Shown piece after piece: positions 11,386 through 22,392 of a stretch of 64,000 bases of DNA; the stretch's first letter is position 1, and each line of letters begins with the position of its first letter. The translations under genes and the position numbers were made by a program. The notes below the pieces were generated by a model. That model had not been told where the DNA came from. It saw nothing but the letters and a program-made list of their open reading frames with translations, and ran no database searches. Source of the DNA: Holothuria scabra (lineage: Eukaryota; Echinodermata; Holothuroidea; Aspidochirotida; Holothuriidae); contig CM074179.1 in NCBI GenBank assembly GCA_037179385.1, forward strand, positions 9,548,001 to 9,612,000, written 5' to 3'.

Positions 11386-12217
11386 AATATGGCTGTATTT
11401 TGCCTAAGCAGATGGAGGTCACTTCCCTCAAATGACTCCTTACGGATTCCGAGGTCAAAGTTCCGGTGAAAAAGTTCTGGAGAAGTCTCCAGAAGCATTG
11501 CTGTATCAGTTTGTTTGTAGCTGAAAAATTCATGACACAGTAAACTGGGTTGCCCAGGCCTTTTAGGGCGTGAGAAAACACAAAACTGCCTACGGTAAAC
11601 TTAACGTAGTATATATTAGTCCGCCTAACCTAAACATCCAAAATGGTAACGTGTATATGGTAGTGCACAGGAAGAGTCTCACAGTTCGTTTGCTGGTTTT
11701 CACGAGAACACCAAAACAGGAACTAATAATGTAATGAAATCATAATTATAATATTTAAATGTAGTCTAGGAATGTAGTCTTGGAATATTAAAACAGCTGA
11801 TATCATTGACGGTGCAGGCGAAGTAGTCTTAAGTGTTCAGCAATGAATCTGTTTGCTAAAAACTTTTCAACAAAATATCATTTCAGATGTGCCGGACACA
11901 ACTTGGTGACGTTTCTGACAATGGCGCTGACTTTGGCATACGAGCTTTAGGAGCCCTCGAATGAACGGTTGGATTGTAGGCGGCAAAGCCCCAATAGGGC
12001 GATTTGCAAAAGTAATTTTGGGGGAGGGAGTGGTTACTCTTGGGTAATGGTTGCCAAAACGATCATGCAGAAATGAGACTATCATTTTTCCGTGTACAGA
12101 GCGTGTGTAAATGTTTCAAAATCTTTGGCAATAAAATATTCACTTCTAGTAGGGAAAAAACGTCAAATGGCAAAGTTATCAGAAAATCAGGTACATAGCC
12201 TCCATTATAGAAAGTTG
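11386..12217. other. Non-coding between repeat element and microsatellite
   Basis: No exon is recognised. The last 95 bp before the microsatellite (about 12124-12217) have no counterpart in copy B, where different sequence joins the array. Confidence 0.5.
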
Positions 12218-12919
12218 TCTTCTCCTTCTCCTTCTCCTTCTCCTTCTCCTTCTCCTTCTCCTTCTCCTTCTCCTTCTCCTTCTCCTTCTCCTTCTCCTTC
12301 TCCTCCTCCTCCTCCTCCTCCTCCTCCTCCTCCTCCTCCTCCTCCTCCTCCTCCTCCTCCTCCTCCTCCTCCTCCTCCTCCTCCTCCTCCTCCTCCTCCT
12401 CCTCCTCCTCCTCCTCCTCCTCCTCCTCCTCCTCCTCCTCCTCCTCCTCCTCCTCCTCCTCCTCCTCCTCCTCCTCCTCCTCCTCCTCCTCCTCCTCCTC
12501 CTCCTCCTCCTCCTCCTCCTCCTCCTCCTCCTCCTCCTCCCTCCTCCTCCTCCTCCTCCTCCTCCTCCTCCTCCTCCTCCTCCTCCTCCTCCTCCTCCTC
12601 CTCCTCCTTCTCCTTCTCCTTCTCCTTCTCCTCCTCCTCCTCCTCCTCCTCCTCCTCCTCCTCCTCCTCCTCCTCCTCCTCCTCCTCCTCCTCCTCCTCC
12701 TCCCTCCTCCTCCTCCTCCTCCTCCTCCTCCTCCTCCTCCTCCTCCTCCTCCTCCTCCTCCTCCTCCTCCTCCTCCTCCTCCTCATCCTCCTCCTCCTCC
12801 TCCTCCTCCTCCTCCTCCTCCTCCTCCTCCTCCTCCTCCTTCTCCTTCTCCTTCTCCTTCTCCTTCTCCTTCTCCTTCTCCTTCTCCTTCTCCTTCTCCT
12901 TCTCCTTCTCCTTCTCCTC

Positions 12920-12961
<42 letters not shown>
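12218..12961. repeat. Pyrimidine microsatellite (CTT/CTC)n, copy A, about 744 bp
   Basis: Composite array on the plus strand: CTTCTC hexamers (to about 12300), nearly pure CTC triplets (to about 12838) with a short CTTCTC interlude at 12606-12632, CTTCTC hexamers again, then CTT triplets (12915-12961). The purine strand is (GAA/GAG)n and abuts the 3' end of a minus-strand LINE, so it probably began as the LINE's simple-repeat tail. The long mirror-symmetric purine-pyrimidine tract could form triplex DNA. The poly-Pro/Ser/Leu/Glu/Arg frames across it are artefacts. Confidence 0.95.
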
Positions 12962-12962
<1 letters not shown>

Positions 12963-14178
12963 GGTAAAACATCCAAAAGGACAATTTTACACCGCGTACG
13001 TGCCGTGTGATCAGCCAGGCCCTCAAAGAGTTCATAATGAAATCCACCGTCTTTGGGTGACTTATGGCCCCCGCAATAAGACTCTCTGGGAGGTTATTCC
13101 AATCCCGAGTAGTATTAAGGACAAAACTGTTCTTAAAACAATTAGCCCTAGCGGAGGGGGGGGGGCGAAAGTTCAAAGCATGCATGTTACGAGAACAACG
13201 AGTAGGTTTACACAGATTAGACAGGGGGATGTTAGCTTGACCATAAATACCTTTGGCAAAAATTATGAGTCTGCAACGTCTGCGGCGGTCAGACAAAGTA
13301 TGTAGACCTAGATCTTTGAGGAGTGCGGTCACAGAGCCATCTTCACGGGAGTACTCGCCGGATATAAACCTAGCAGATCTTTTTTGTACTCCCTCCAATC
13401 TATCTTGGAGTGAAATCTAATGTGGATCCCAGACGGAACAAGCATACTCCAACAAGGGCCTTAGTAAACCTTTATAGGCCGCCAATTTAACATCTTTGGA
13501 ACAAAATGAGAGGTTCCTGCGTAATAGGCCTAAGATCTCATTTCCCTTATTACAAACAAGTTGGATATGTTTGCCCCAGCTGAGATTCTTAGTGATAGTC
13601 ACCCCCAGATACTTAATTGAATCAACCCTTGTCAGATTGGCCCCATTAAGAGTATAATTATAGATTATTGGGTTACGATTCCTAGTAACAGACATAACAT
13701 TACACTTAGCCGGGTGGAATCTCATACCCCAAGTTTTGGCCCACTGGTCCAAGTTTATAATGTCCTTCTGTAACTCACTGCAGTCACTGGGATTATTGAT
13801 GACCCTAAAGCAAACACAGTCATCAGCAAACAACCTAACTTCAGAAGAAGCAGCACTAACAATATCATTAATATAAGACAAGAAAAGTACTGGTCCAAGG
13901 ACAGACCCTTGAGGAACACCGGAAAGGACTGGAGCAGAAGCAGAACTAGTACCATTAACAACAACTGATTGTGAACGGTCAGTAAGAAAGTTATCAATCC
14001 AATTTATGGCTTGCCTAGACACCCCCAAGGAGAATAACTTCGTCTTTAGTAGTTCATGAGGAACTTTATCAAAAGCCTTCTCAAAGTCCAGGATGAAGAC
14101 ATCAACTTGTTTATTTTTATCTAAGGCGGAGGTCCAATCGTCCACAACAGACAGTAACTGTGTATCACAACTATGATT
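12962..14178 (-). pseudogene. LINE reverse transcriptase, 3' half (copy A)
   Basis: The minus-strand frame 14178 to 13417 starts in RT at HSCDTQLLSVVDDW, followed by ILDFEKAFDKVPHELL, GVPQGSVLGPVLFLSYINDI and the catalytic FADD box (LFADDCVCF). KYLGVTITKNLSWGKHI and LLRRNLSFCSKDVKLAAYKG form the thumb. After one frame break near 13400, the C-terminal tail continues (LEGVQKRSARFISGEYSRED ... RDWNNLPESLIAG) and ends near 12966, immediately before the (GAA)n tail. With the APE-type endonuclease at 24.9-25.6 kb this is a CR1/Jockey-group non-LTR element. The 5' half is displaced to 24.0-26.2 kb by an inserted block. Confidence 0.9.
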
Positions 14179-14245
14179 TTTAGTTGCGGTGCCTGCCACG
14201 CAGGCAGCCGCAACTATAGCAGTCGCCACAGGAGTCGAAAATTAG

Positions 14246-14455
14246 GAATTACCGCTAACTCCTCCGAGACGGGCGGTTCCATGGGTATGTGATGTTGTGT
14301 AAGTTGTGGGGAATGTTGTTTTACAATGTATATCATTTATTGAAGGTCGCTAACCTTTGGTAAGGGTGTTAAAATGGTTAATCGTGATTAAAAAATCGCG
14401 TGGGCGGTGTCTATTTTTAGAACAAGGATCACAGAGGTGTGTTATCAAGAACTGA
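14246..14455 (+). repeat. Dispersed 210-bp repeat, left copy (copy A)
   Basis: Similar to 22393-22603 in the same orientation. Shared phrases: CGGGCGGTT, CATGGGTATG, GGGAATGTTGTTTT, CGCGTGGGCGGTGTCTATTT and TCAAGAACTG. By eye the two differ at roughly a fifth to a quarter of sites, so they are old. The copy B counterpart is at about 41736-41945. Confidence 0.7.
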
Positions 14456-14610
14456 TTTGTTATTGGTTGACAATGTGTTTTGCATGGGGTTCAAGGAAGT
14501 AATCCTAACAGTAACGTTGTACGTAAATGGTATCTGGATCTGGATCTGGAAAAATACTGCACAACACTCCTGGTGGAGTCAAACGTGCAGGGTTGAGTGT
14601 GTGCATGTAG

Positions 14611-14905
14611 TTAGTCGTCCCGTCTGAGGATCCTCAAGGCTGCGCTCTTGAATTGCTTGGGGTCCTCGAGATCTGTAATGTTCTGGGGGAGTAGGTTCCA
14701 GTCTCTGACGGTCCGAGGAAAGAAACTGTATTTGTAGCAGTCCTTATTGGTTGCTATATTTGTAAAGCTATTAGAATGGTGATGCCTAGAGGGCCGCCGG
14801 GCCGGTTGTAGGTTGTTGATTGGCAAGGCTAGGAGGCCCAATCTGGCTTTGTGAAGAATTGCTAGTCTGGTAGGTAGTATACGTACGCGTTTCGTGTATT
14901 TGCGG
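14611..14905 (-). pseudogene. LINE C-terminal fragment, second family (copy A)
   Basis: The minus-strand frame ends SSNSF-type: RHHHSNSFTNIATNKDCYKY, SFFPRTVRDWNLLPQNITDL, then a stop at 14611. The YKYSFFPRT-x-RDWN-x-LP signature is the C-terminal tail of L2/CR1-type LINE polyproteins. The open frame continues upstream to 15258, but residues above about 14905 are not recognisable and are low-complexity. 5'-truncated insertion is the simplest reading. Confidence 0.75.
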
Positions 14906-15825
14906 AATTGGAGATATGACGATTTGGAATATGTCATCGGTAGTAAGGTGCTTCTATGTGATATATGTTCTATAGGACAAAAGGAATACAGGACTGAGTC
15001 GTATTGTGTATGGGTCGAGTAACAGTATATTGTGCTGTCACTGTGCTGGAGAGAACTTGGTGCGATAGAATGTGATAACAATGGTCTAACACTGGTTATC
15101 ACTGTTGGTCTAAAGAAGTGAGGCAAGGATAGGTAAGTTTTTTTTGGTAAAGTATTAAAGAAAGTGGGGGGTTTTAGTTTAACGAAAATTAGTAGAGTTT
15201 TGTTTCTGATTCGGTACGGTGTGGGGTGTAAGTTTATCGTAAGGTTTAGGCCGGCCAAGCCTAACGTTAGGCTTAGTTATACCGTGCCATGTTTCGGTAA
15301 GAGTAGGAACAGTGATACTAGTGTTGTTATGTAGGCTAGTACTATTAGTAGTATTTAATAGAAACATGTCATAAGTAGGCCTAATAAGTGATAAGAAGAA
15401 GAAGTAGTAGGCCTAGTATTGAGTTATTGGAGTAGGCCTATATTTCCAAGGATTTACCAAATAAAATATTGTTTTGTTTTCATGTGGAGACAGGCGTAGG
15501 CCTAGGCTAGGCTATTTAATGTTAATAGGCCTACTGTAGGCCTAAGTTGTTAAAGGCTAGCCTAGGCCTAACGATAGGCTAATATTAATAAAGAAATGAG
15601 TTATCATTTAGCTTTGCCTAACTTAGGCCTGGGTATAAGCTTACAAATGTTTGTAGGCTGTAGCCTGTAACTTTGTAAGTTAATGTGTCAGCTGAAACAT
15701 CTTAAAGAGTTTTATGTTGTAGATACATAGGTAATTTGTAAGAAATCATTGCCGTATTAACACACACCCAGATACATCTGATACACCATGCGTGGATCGA
15801 CTTTTGATGTTTCTAGATTTCATAC
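14906..15825. other. Non-coding, rich in TAGGCCTA words
   Basis: About 15370-15660 is dense in AGGCCTA/TAGGCCT and GCCTAGGC words. This compositional habit also appears at 9.6-10.1 kb and is probably a genome-wide simple repeat. No gene is seen. Copy B counterpart: 42396-43328. Confidence 0.5.
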
Positions 15826-16247
15826 TAGGGCTGTGAACATTTAGCAAAAGAGCTAAACGTTTAACCTCAAAAATTTGCGATCGTTTAGCGATTAATCGCG
15901 ATTAGCTTATCACAAAGAAAAAAAAATAATAATTTCAGTACAGTATGTAGTGAGTGATACGGATTGTAATGCAGAAATAATAATATATAGTTGATATGTT
16001 ACATAGTGGATTGGTACATGGTAAAATCAAATTATTCTGAAACTTTGAAGCCTACAGTACAAGGTTCAAATATGCCTAGTAGAATGTTCCATTTAACAAA
16101 AAATAGGGATCAGCAGAGTATACAAATAGATAAAAAAAAACCTGTCAAAACAGGTTTTGCGGTTTATTAATTGCTTGTAGCTTTGTATTAAACATTTATT
16201 CCACATGCGATCGTTTAGTGATTAATAGCTACACATTCACAGCCCTA
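15826..16247. mobile_element. hAT-type MITE with perfect 8-bp target duplication (copy A)
   Basis: The ends TAGGGCTGTGAA (15826-15837) and TTCACAGCCCTA (16236-16247) are a perfect 12-bp inverted repeat. They are flanked by TTTCATAC on both sides (15818-15825 and 16248-16255). The 8-bp duplication and TAGGG-type ends indicate the hAT superfamily. Subterminal words GATCGTTTAGCGATTAATCG and GATCGTTTAGTGATTAAT form a further inverted pair. At 422 bp with no coding capacity it is non-autonomous. Confidence 0.92.
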
Positions 16248-16255
16248 TTTCATAC

Positions 16256-17511
16256 TTGTCAAGTTATCACTAAAATTAATGTGACATGATTTCATGATTT
16301 AAAGAGTTCTACAGTAGTTTTTAGTAATACAGTTACAGTATGTCTCAGTTAGCCTAGCCGAGGTATATAAGCTCAGGTCGCAAATGTTTGTAGGCTAGTA
16401 GTAGCGTTGTGGCCATGATCCAACTTAAACCAAAGGCCTACCAGTGGGGTTAATTTTTCAGTAGTTTAAACTTCAGAGCTACAGTATTGGTACTAACTGG
16501 TTTCCTTTCCTGGAAGTGTCATACCTGCACATGCTTGTATGTACAGTACCCATATCCCTAACCATAGCCCAGTATTTTATCAGCCATTTACTATGGGTAT
16601 GCAGGCCCGTACTCCGTAGCCAGCCCATGTGGAGGGGTGGGTCTTTATTCCAAGATGTGGACCTTTTTCCAAATACGGAGGCGGCTGGCATGTGCTGTAA
16701 GCATGCAGCTGATAAGGGTCTAAGGCATGCTTCCCCGGAAAAGTTTGGAATCTGCAGATCTCCTGCAAGCGGAGCATTTTAGGGGGCTTTTGAACACAAC
16801 AGAAGTCCCTTTTCCCTAGGAATTTCAAATAGTACACCACCTTTGAAGAAGTGAACGGAAATTCTTCCTCAGTATGTCAAAAAATATTTCATAGCTGACC
16901 CTTCAAACACAGGGCTGGAAAAATGGACCTCTCTCAAGTTGGGGTGAATCGTTCGAACCTTCTGACCCCCCCCCCCTGACTACGGGCCTGGTATGTGACC
17001 CTTACCTTATATATTGCTATGTGTTCGTAACCCTAACCCTATACCTAGTCGTATTTTTAGAAGAAAAACATGATTCTCATCTGTCCTAAGTCGAACATGG
17101 GGGTATTAAGCTCTTGAAACACTGAAGACAGTTTAAAGTTGGCCAGGACTGAAGTTGCTATGACAGGAGGGACACCAGTTTTAGAATTCCAGATGGCCTT
17201 GTGTCAAGGAGAAAGCTATGTAAAACCCAGCCAGTACCAAAGGCTATTCTTTCAAGAGACTAGTCTTCTACTCTTCGTAACATCAGGAGCCTACTTTAAC
17301 AACCTAACTCGCTTCGAGGAATGCAACTGGTTGGATAAAGAAACAGACTAGGCTACCAGTGTTTGCTTTTAGGCTATACTGCTATACAGAGAGTGTTGTT
17401 TGAGTCTGCTCTGTGTGTAGCAGAGACATTGTTAGCCCAAGTCATCATACATCACTACAAGTTATCCTGCCATTCAGTGACCATGATTTCAGCTCAATCT
17501 TCTTGGGCGAC
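16256..17511. other. Non-coding
   Basis: No recognised gene or element. Frames of 60-90 codons overlap on both strands, without domains. A polyC run lies near 16969. Copy B counterpart: 43755-45011. Confidence 0.5.
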
Positions 17512-17814
17512 ATATTTCCACATGACTAGTGAATTTGTAGCATCAACATAGCTTTCACGGAAGACTGTGGCCGGTTTGACTAAACCAATTGGTAAGAAAC
17601 TGGGCTGTAAAACCCCATCTTACTTACATCATCATAGCAGGCAGGCAGTTAAAGCAGGCCAGTTGTTTTTCTTGAAGTTGCATAGCATTTTTTCTAATTG
17701 TGAAAATTCTAGACCCTCTTATTCATTTGGATTAAAATTGATAGTTGCTACCAATTACCAGTACAAGTTGTGAATACACTTTGGCCTTTTGGGGGTCCAA
17801 CTACATCAATTTTT
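17512..17814 (+). repeat. Flank duplication, left copy (copy A)
   Basis: About 303 bp, from ATATTTCCACATGACTAGTG to CTACATCAATTTTT. It recurs at 21420-21724 on the far side of the ribozyme-repeat array, about 97% identical by eye. Copy B has it once (about 45012-45316). Confidence 0.9.
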
Positions 17815-18958
17815 GTATACAGAAAAATGGCCGACTCTCCAAAAACTCAGTGACGTGTTCAAAGACCAACATGCTCGTGATTAAATAACCATGATGATAG
17901 GTTAAGCTCTTGATTTCGCTTTAAAATTCTTGCGTAATGTGGGAGGATATCACCCGGCAAAGAATAATTTAGCAACTTTCAGTGATGTTTTTAATAGGAA
18001 ACCCAAAGGTGTGAGTTTAAATGTTTTTTTTTTTTTTTTTTTTTTGTGACCTTGTTAGGTAACAAGCCATAGCATGGTGTGCTATTGCTAGACGCGTTTC
18101 GCCCAGAAAGATAATTTTCGGGGCTCATCAGTAGCAAGATGTATAACCGGTAGGCAATGGTGCCAGAGTGTCACGTATAAACTGGTAGGATATTATTCAA
18201 ATAAAACATTTGGAGCCCACGGTCGGGTCCAAAGTGCGCTAAATGAATAAGTGTAACTCTCGGTTAGCAGGTATGCCGGGTAAGGGTGTGATTCGGCTGG
18301 CTTGAAAGAGTTACGATGTGATAGCCCTTTTCGGTATAACCTTATCCCGGTGTTATTCGCGGGACCGACCGGTGTGTCGGAGGTTCCTATTAAAAAACTT
18401 TATTGGATAGTGGTAATCGAGAACATATGTAGGATAAATCGTGTTCTAATAATCAGAGAAATAGCTCAAACGCTCGGTAAGGTAATGCCGATGTTTGGCA
18501 GTTAGGCGTTGATGCTATTTTGATAAGTGCGGTGAGTGAGTTAGAGTACCCCTTGTACGCCCAGTTATGAGCGTGAAAGAAAATACCCTGATTTACGCAA
18601 TCTGATTGGTTGACACGTATGATAGATAAATCAACAATTTGAGATGTCGAATATCTGGTCATTTCGTTCTAGTTTGCTTTGAAAAAATTCGCCTCACAGG
18701 CAAATTATAGCACTGATGACACAGATTAGTGAATAGGATGCTCAGATAATTGTTACTCTATTCTCAAATATAAGTTGAGATACTGGGATGAACGTTCTCA
18801 AGTAAAAATACAGGAAATTGTTGCAAAATTATTTCGGATTTTAACCGTGTGTTTTACATTCTCGTGTATTACGAATGCAAGAGCGTTAGGTACGGTAGGT
18901 TTCGGTTATTTCAACCATGGTAGGCGGAGAGCATGTTAAGAATCGAATTGCCTTTTCC
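17815..18958 (-). mobile_element. Ribozyme-bearing repeat unit 1, inverted (copy A only)
   Basis: Reverse complement of most of units 2 and 3. Read on the minus strand it starts with the GGAAAAGGCAATTCG segment (18958) and runs through the hammerhead at 18080-18140 and an A-tract to GGCCATTTTTCTGTATAC at 17815. It lacks the first 72 bp (GTGAGACGGCCTTGACTGG ... CCATTAACC) present in the other units, because that segment is the centre of the palindrome it forms with unit 2. No RT or GIY-YIG domain is visible. A 69-codon frame is repeated in each unit, without recognisable motifs. Confidence 0.88.
18080..18140 (-). ncRNA. Type I hammerhead ribozyme, unit 1
   Basis: Minus strand. Stem I is TTGCTA pairing with TAGCAA (6 bp). 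The core CTGATGA is followed by stem II GCCC/GGGC, extended by GAAA/TTTC around an ATTATC loop, then CGAAAC, the self-complementary ACGCGT stem III, and the cleavage triplet GTC. All invariant core residues are present. The very short stem III is typical of minimal type I hammerheads in Penelope-like elements and retrozymes, which may act as dimers. Confidence 0.88.
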
Positions 18959-20181
18959 GTGAGACGGCCTTGACTGGTACATTATTGAATCCTAGACGAT
19001 CCTCAGGTTTGTGAAGCTTTTCCATTAACCGGAAAAGGCAATTCGATTCTTAACATGCTCTCCGCCTACCATGGTTGAAATAACCGAAACCTACCGTACC
19101 TAACGCTCTTGCATTCGTAATACACGAGAATGTAAAACACACGGTTAAAATCCGAAATAATTTTGCAACAATTTCCTGTATTTTTACTTGAGAACGTTCA
19201 TCCCAGTATCTCAACTTATATTTGAGAATAGAGTAACAATTATCTGAGCATCCTATTCACTAATCTGTGTCATCAGTGCTATAATTTGCCTGTGAGGCGA
19301 ATTTTTTCAAAGCAAACTAGAACGAAATGACCAGATATTCGACATCTCAAATTGTTGATTTATCTATCATACGTGTCAACCAATCAGATTGCGTAAATCA
19401 GGGTATTTTCTTTCACGCTCATAACTGGGCGTACAAGGGGTACTCTAACTCACTCACCGCACTTATCAAAATAGCATCAACGCCTAACTGCCAAACATCG
19501 GCATTACCTTACCGAGCGTTTGAGCTATTTCTCTGATTATTAGAACACGATTTATCCTACATATGTTCTCGATTACCACTATCCAATAAAGTTTTTTAAT
19601 AGGAACCTCCGACACACCGGTCGGTCCCGCGAATAACACCGGGATAAGGTTATACCGAAAAGGGCTATCACATCGTAACTCTTTCAAGCCAGCCGAATCA
19701 CACCCTTACCCGGCATACCTGCTAACCGAGAGTTACAGTTATTCATTTAGCGCACTTTGGACCCGACCGTGGGCTCCAAATGTTTTATTTGAATAATATC
19801 CTACCAGTTTATACGTGACACTCTGGCACCATTGCCTACCGGTTATACATCATGCTACTGATGAGCCCCGAAAATTATCTTTCTGGGCGAAACGCGTCTA
19901 GCAATAGCACACCATGCTATGGCTTGTTACCTAACAAGGTCACAAAAAAAAAAAAAAAAAAAAAAAAAAAAACATTTAAACTCACACCTTTGGGTTTCCT
20001 ATTAAAAACATCACTGAAAGTTGCTAAATTATTCTTTGCCGGGTGATATCCTCCCACATCACGCAAGAATTTTAAAGCGAAATCAAGAGCTTTACCTATC
20101 ATCATGGTTATTTAATCACGAGCATGTTGGTCTTTGAACACGTCACTGAGTTTTTGGAGAGTCGGCCATTTTTCTGTATAC
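18959..20181 (+). mobile_element. Ribozyme-bearing repeat unit 2, direct (copy A only)
   Basis: Begins GTGAGACGGCCTTGACTGG and ends GGCCATTTTTCTGTATAC. It contains an A-tract of about 31 bases at 19943-19972 and the hammerhead at 19845-19910. A 25-bp linker (TTTGATTTTCTTCTCCATC...) separates it from unit 3, giving a repeat period of 1,248 bp. The unit arrangement (inverted, direct, direct) is one known for Penelope-like elements, whose pseudo-LTRs carry hammerheads. No protein of that class is encoded here. Confidence 0.88.
19845..19910 (+). ncRNA. Type I hammerhead ribozyme, unit 2
   Basis: Stem I TGCTA (19853-19857) pairs with TAGCA (19899-19903). Core CTGATGA (19858-19864); stem II GCCC (19865-19868) with GGGC (19885-19888); GAAA then ACGCGT; predicted cleavage after C19898 in GTC. 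The core sequence is identical to units 1 and 3. Confidence 0.9.
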
Positions 20182-20206
20182 TTTGATTTTCTTCTCCATC
20201 TTTGAT

Positions 20207-21417
20207 GTGAGACGGCCTTGACTGGTACATTATTGAATCCTAGACGATCCTCAGGTTTGTGAAGCTTTTCCATTAACCGGAAAAGGCAATTCGATTCTTA
20301 ACATGCTCTCCGCCTACCATGGTTGAAATAACCGAAACCTACCGTACCTAACGCTCTTGCATTCGTAATACACGAGAATGTAAAACACACGGTTAAAATC
20401 CGAAATAATTTTGCAACAATTTCCTGTATTTTTACTTGAGAACGTTCATCCCAGTATCTCAACTTATATTTGAGAATAGAGTAACAATTATCTGAGCATC
20501 CTATTCACTAATCTGTGTCATCAGTGCTATAATTTGCCTGTGAGGCGAATTTTTTCAAAGCAAACTAGAACGAAATGACCAGATATTCGACATCTCAAAT
20601 TGTTGATTTATCTATCATACGTGTCAACCAATCAGATTGCGTAAATCAGGGTATTTTCTTTCACGCTCATAACTGGGCGTACAAGGGGTACTCTAACTCA
20701 CTCACCGCACTTATCAAAATAGCATCAACGCCTAACTGCCAAACATCGGCATTACCTTACCGAGCGTTTGAGCTATTTCTCTGATTATTAGAACACGATT
20801 TATCCTACATATGTTCTCGATTACCACTATCCAATAAAGTTTTTTAATAGGAACCTCCGACACACCGGTCGGTCCCGCGAATAACACCGGGATAAGGTTA
20901 TACCGAAAAGGGCTATCACATCGTAACTCTTTCAAGCCAGCCGAATCACACCCTTACCCGGCATACCTGCTAACCGAGAGTTACAGTTATTCATTTAGCG
21001 CACTTTGGACCCGACCGTGGGCTCCAAATGTTTTATTTGAATAATATCCTACCAGTTTATACGTGACACTCTGGCACCATTGCCTACCGGTTATACATCA
21101 TGCTACTGATGAGCCCCGAAAATTATCTTTCTGGGCGAAACGCGTCTAGCAATAGCACACCATGCTATGGCTTGTTACCTAACAAGGTCACAAAAAAAAA
21201 AAAAAAAACATTTAAACTCACACCTTTGGGTTTCCTATTAAAAACATCACTGAAAGTTGCTAAATTATTCTTTGCCGGGTGATATCCTCCCACATCACGC
21301 AAGAATTTTAAAGCGAAATCAAGAGCTTAACCTATCATCATGGTTATTTAATCACGAGCATGATGGTCTTTGAACACGTCACTGAGTTTTTGGAGAGTCG
21401 GCCATTTTTCTGTATAC
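20207..21417 (+). mobile_element. Ribozyme-bearing repeat unit 3, direct (copy A only)
   Basis: Nearly identical to unit 2. The main difference is a shorter A-tract (about 17 bases at 21192-21208). It ends GGCCATTTTTCTGTATAC and is followed directly by the right flank duplication. Confidence 0.88.
21093..21158 (+). ncRNA. Type I hammerhead ribozyme, unit 3
   Basis: Same structure as in unit 2: TGCTA at 21101-21105, CTGATGA at 21106-21112, predicted cleavage after C21146. The distance to the unit 2 cleavage site is 1,248 nt. Confidence 0.9.
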
Positions 21418-21419
21418 TT

Positions 21420-21724
21420 ATATTTCCACATGACTAGTGAATTTGTAGCATCAACATAGCTTTCATGGAAGACTGTGGCCGGTTTGACTAAACCAATTGG
21501 TAAGAAACTGGGCTGTAAAACCCCATCTTACTAACATCATCATAGCAGGCAGGCAGCTAAAGCAGGCCAGTTGTTTTTTCTTGAAGTTGCATAGCATTTT
21601 TTCTAATTGTGAAAATTCTAGACCCTCTTATTCATTTGGATTAAAATTAATAGTTGCTACCAGTTACCAGTACAAGTTGTGAATACACTTTGGCCTTTTG
21701 GGGGGTCCAATTACATCAATTTTT
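21420..21724 (+). repeat. Flank duplication, right copy (copy A)
   Basis: Partner of 17512-17814. It continues through a polyT run into sequence shared with copy B. Confidence 0.9.
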
Positions 21725-22392
21725 TTTTTTTTTTTTTTTTGTCTGTTACTTTTGTTCAGCGTTTTAGAATGTATGTTTTTACAAATTTAACGCTTTATAA
21801 ATAAATGAGTTTGAATTTGAATTTTTTGTAGCGCTACGTGGGTCTTAGAAATGTGGTGCCAGCGGACAACTGTGAGCTTCAATAACACAGACCCATGCTT
21901 ACACAACGGGTTATGCAATCCAGTAATATAGATCAGTGTGTTAGCCTTTTCATTCAGATATGGCATTGGGCTTTTTTGCAAAGGATAGCATCAATTTATT
22001 TTGTTCGAAAATAAGTTACAGTTACTTTTGTAAATATACAAATATAAGATAGTAGCAAAATATACCAGTTCAAAGAGAAGTGAATGCCTGAACCTTTTTT
22101 CTCATCAATTGTTTATGAGCTTATCATTTATGGCAATTGGTTACGAGGATTTTGCCAATAATAGTGTAAAGCTGCACAGAGTATAAATTGTTCATTGTCT
22201 TGTGATAGCAAGCACAGAGAAGTGGCCATTGATGGACTACTATTGATCCATCCAGATCACATAGTTACAGCCCTGGGAAGCTTTGTATATTTAGCGTGTA
22301 GACTAGTGTATATGGATAGTGTCTAGAACGCCTATTCCAGATACAGTCACAGCTTATGAGTTTAACAGGAAAGTCTGAAATTTGGCTTTGTC
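21725..22392. other. Non-coding
   Basis: Opens with the end of a polyT run, then AAATGAGTTTGAATTTGAATT, a phrase like some LINE 3' ends. No gene recognised. Copy B counterpart: 45317-45976. Confidence 0.5.

Noticed and set aside
12092..13398. Long frames of poly-Pro, Ser, Leu, Glu, Gly and Arg across the copy A microsatellite
   Set aside because: They are translations of a triplet microsatellite in several frames on both strands, with only LINE tail sequence attached.
17025..17045. Interstitial telomere-like AACCCTAACCCTA
   Set aside because: Only two repeats, easily expected by chance.
18453..20935. 69- and 67-codon frames present in all three ribozyme units
   Set aside because: They recur only because the unit recurs, they overlap on opposite strands, and they show no motif. 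I treat the unit as non-coding.
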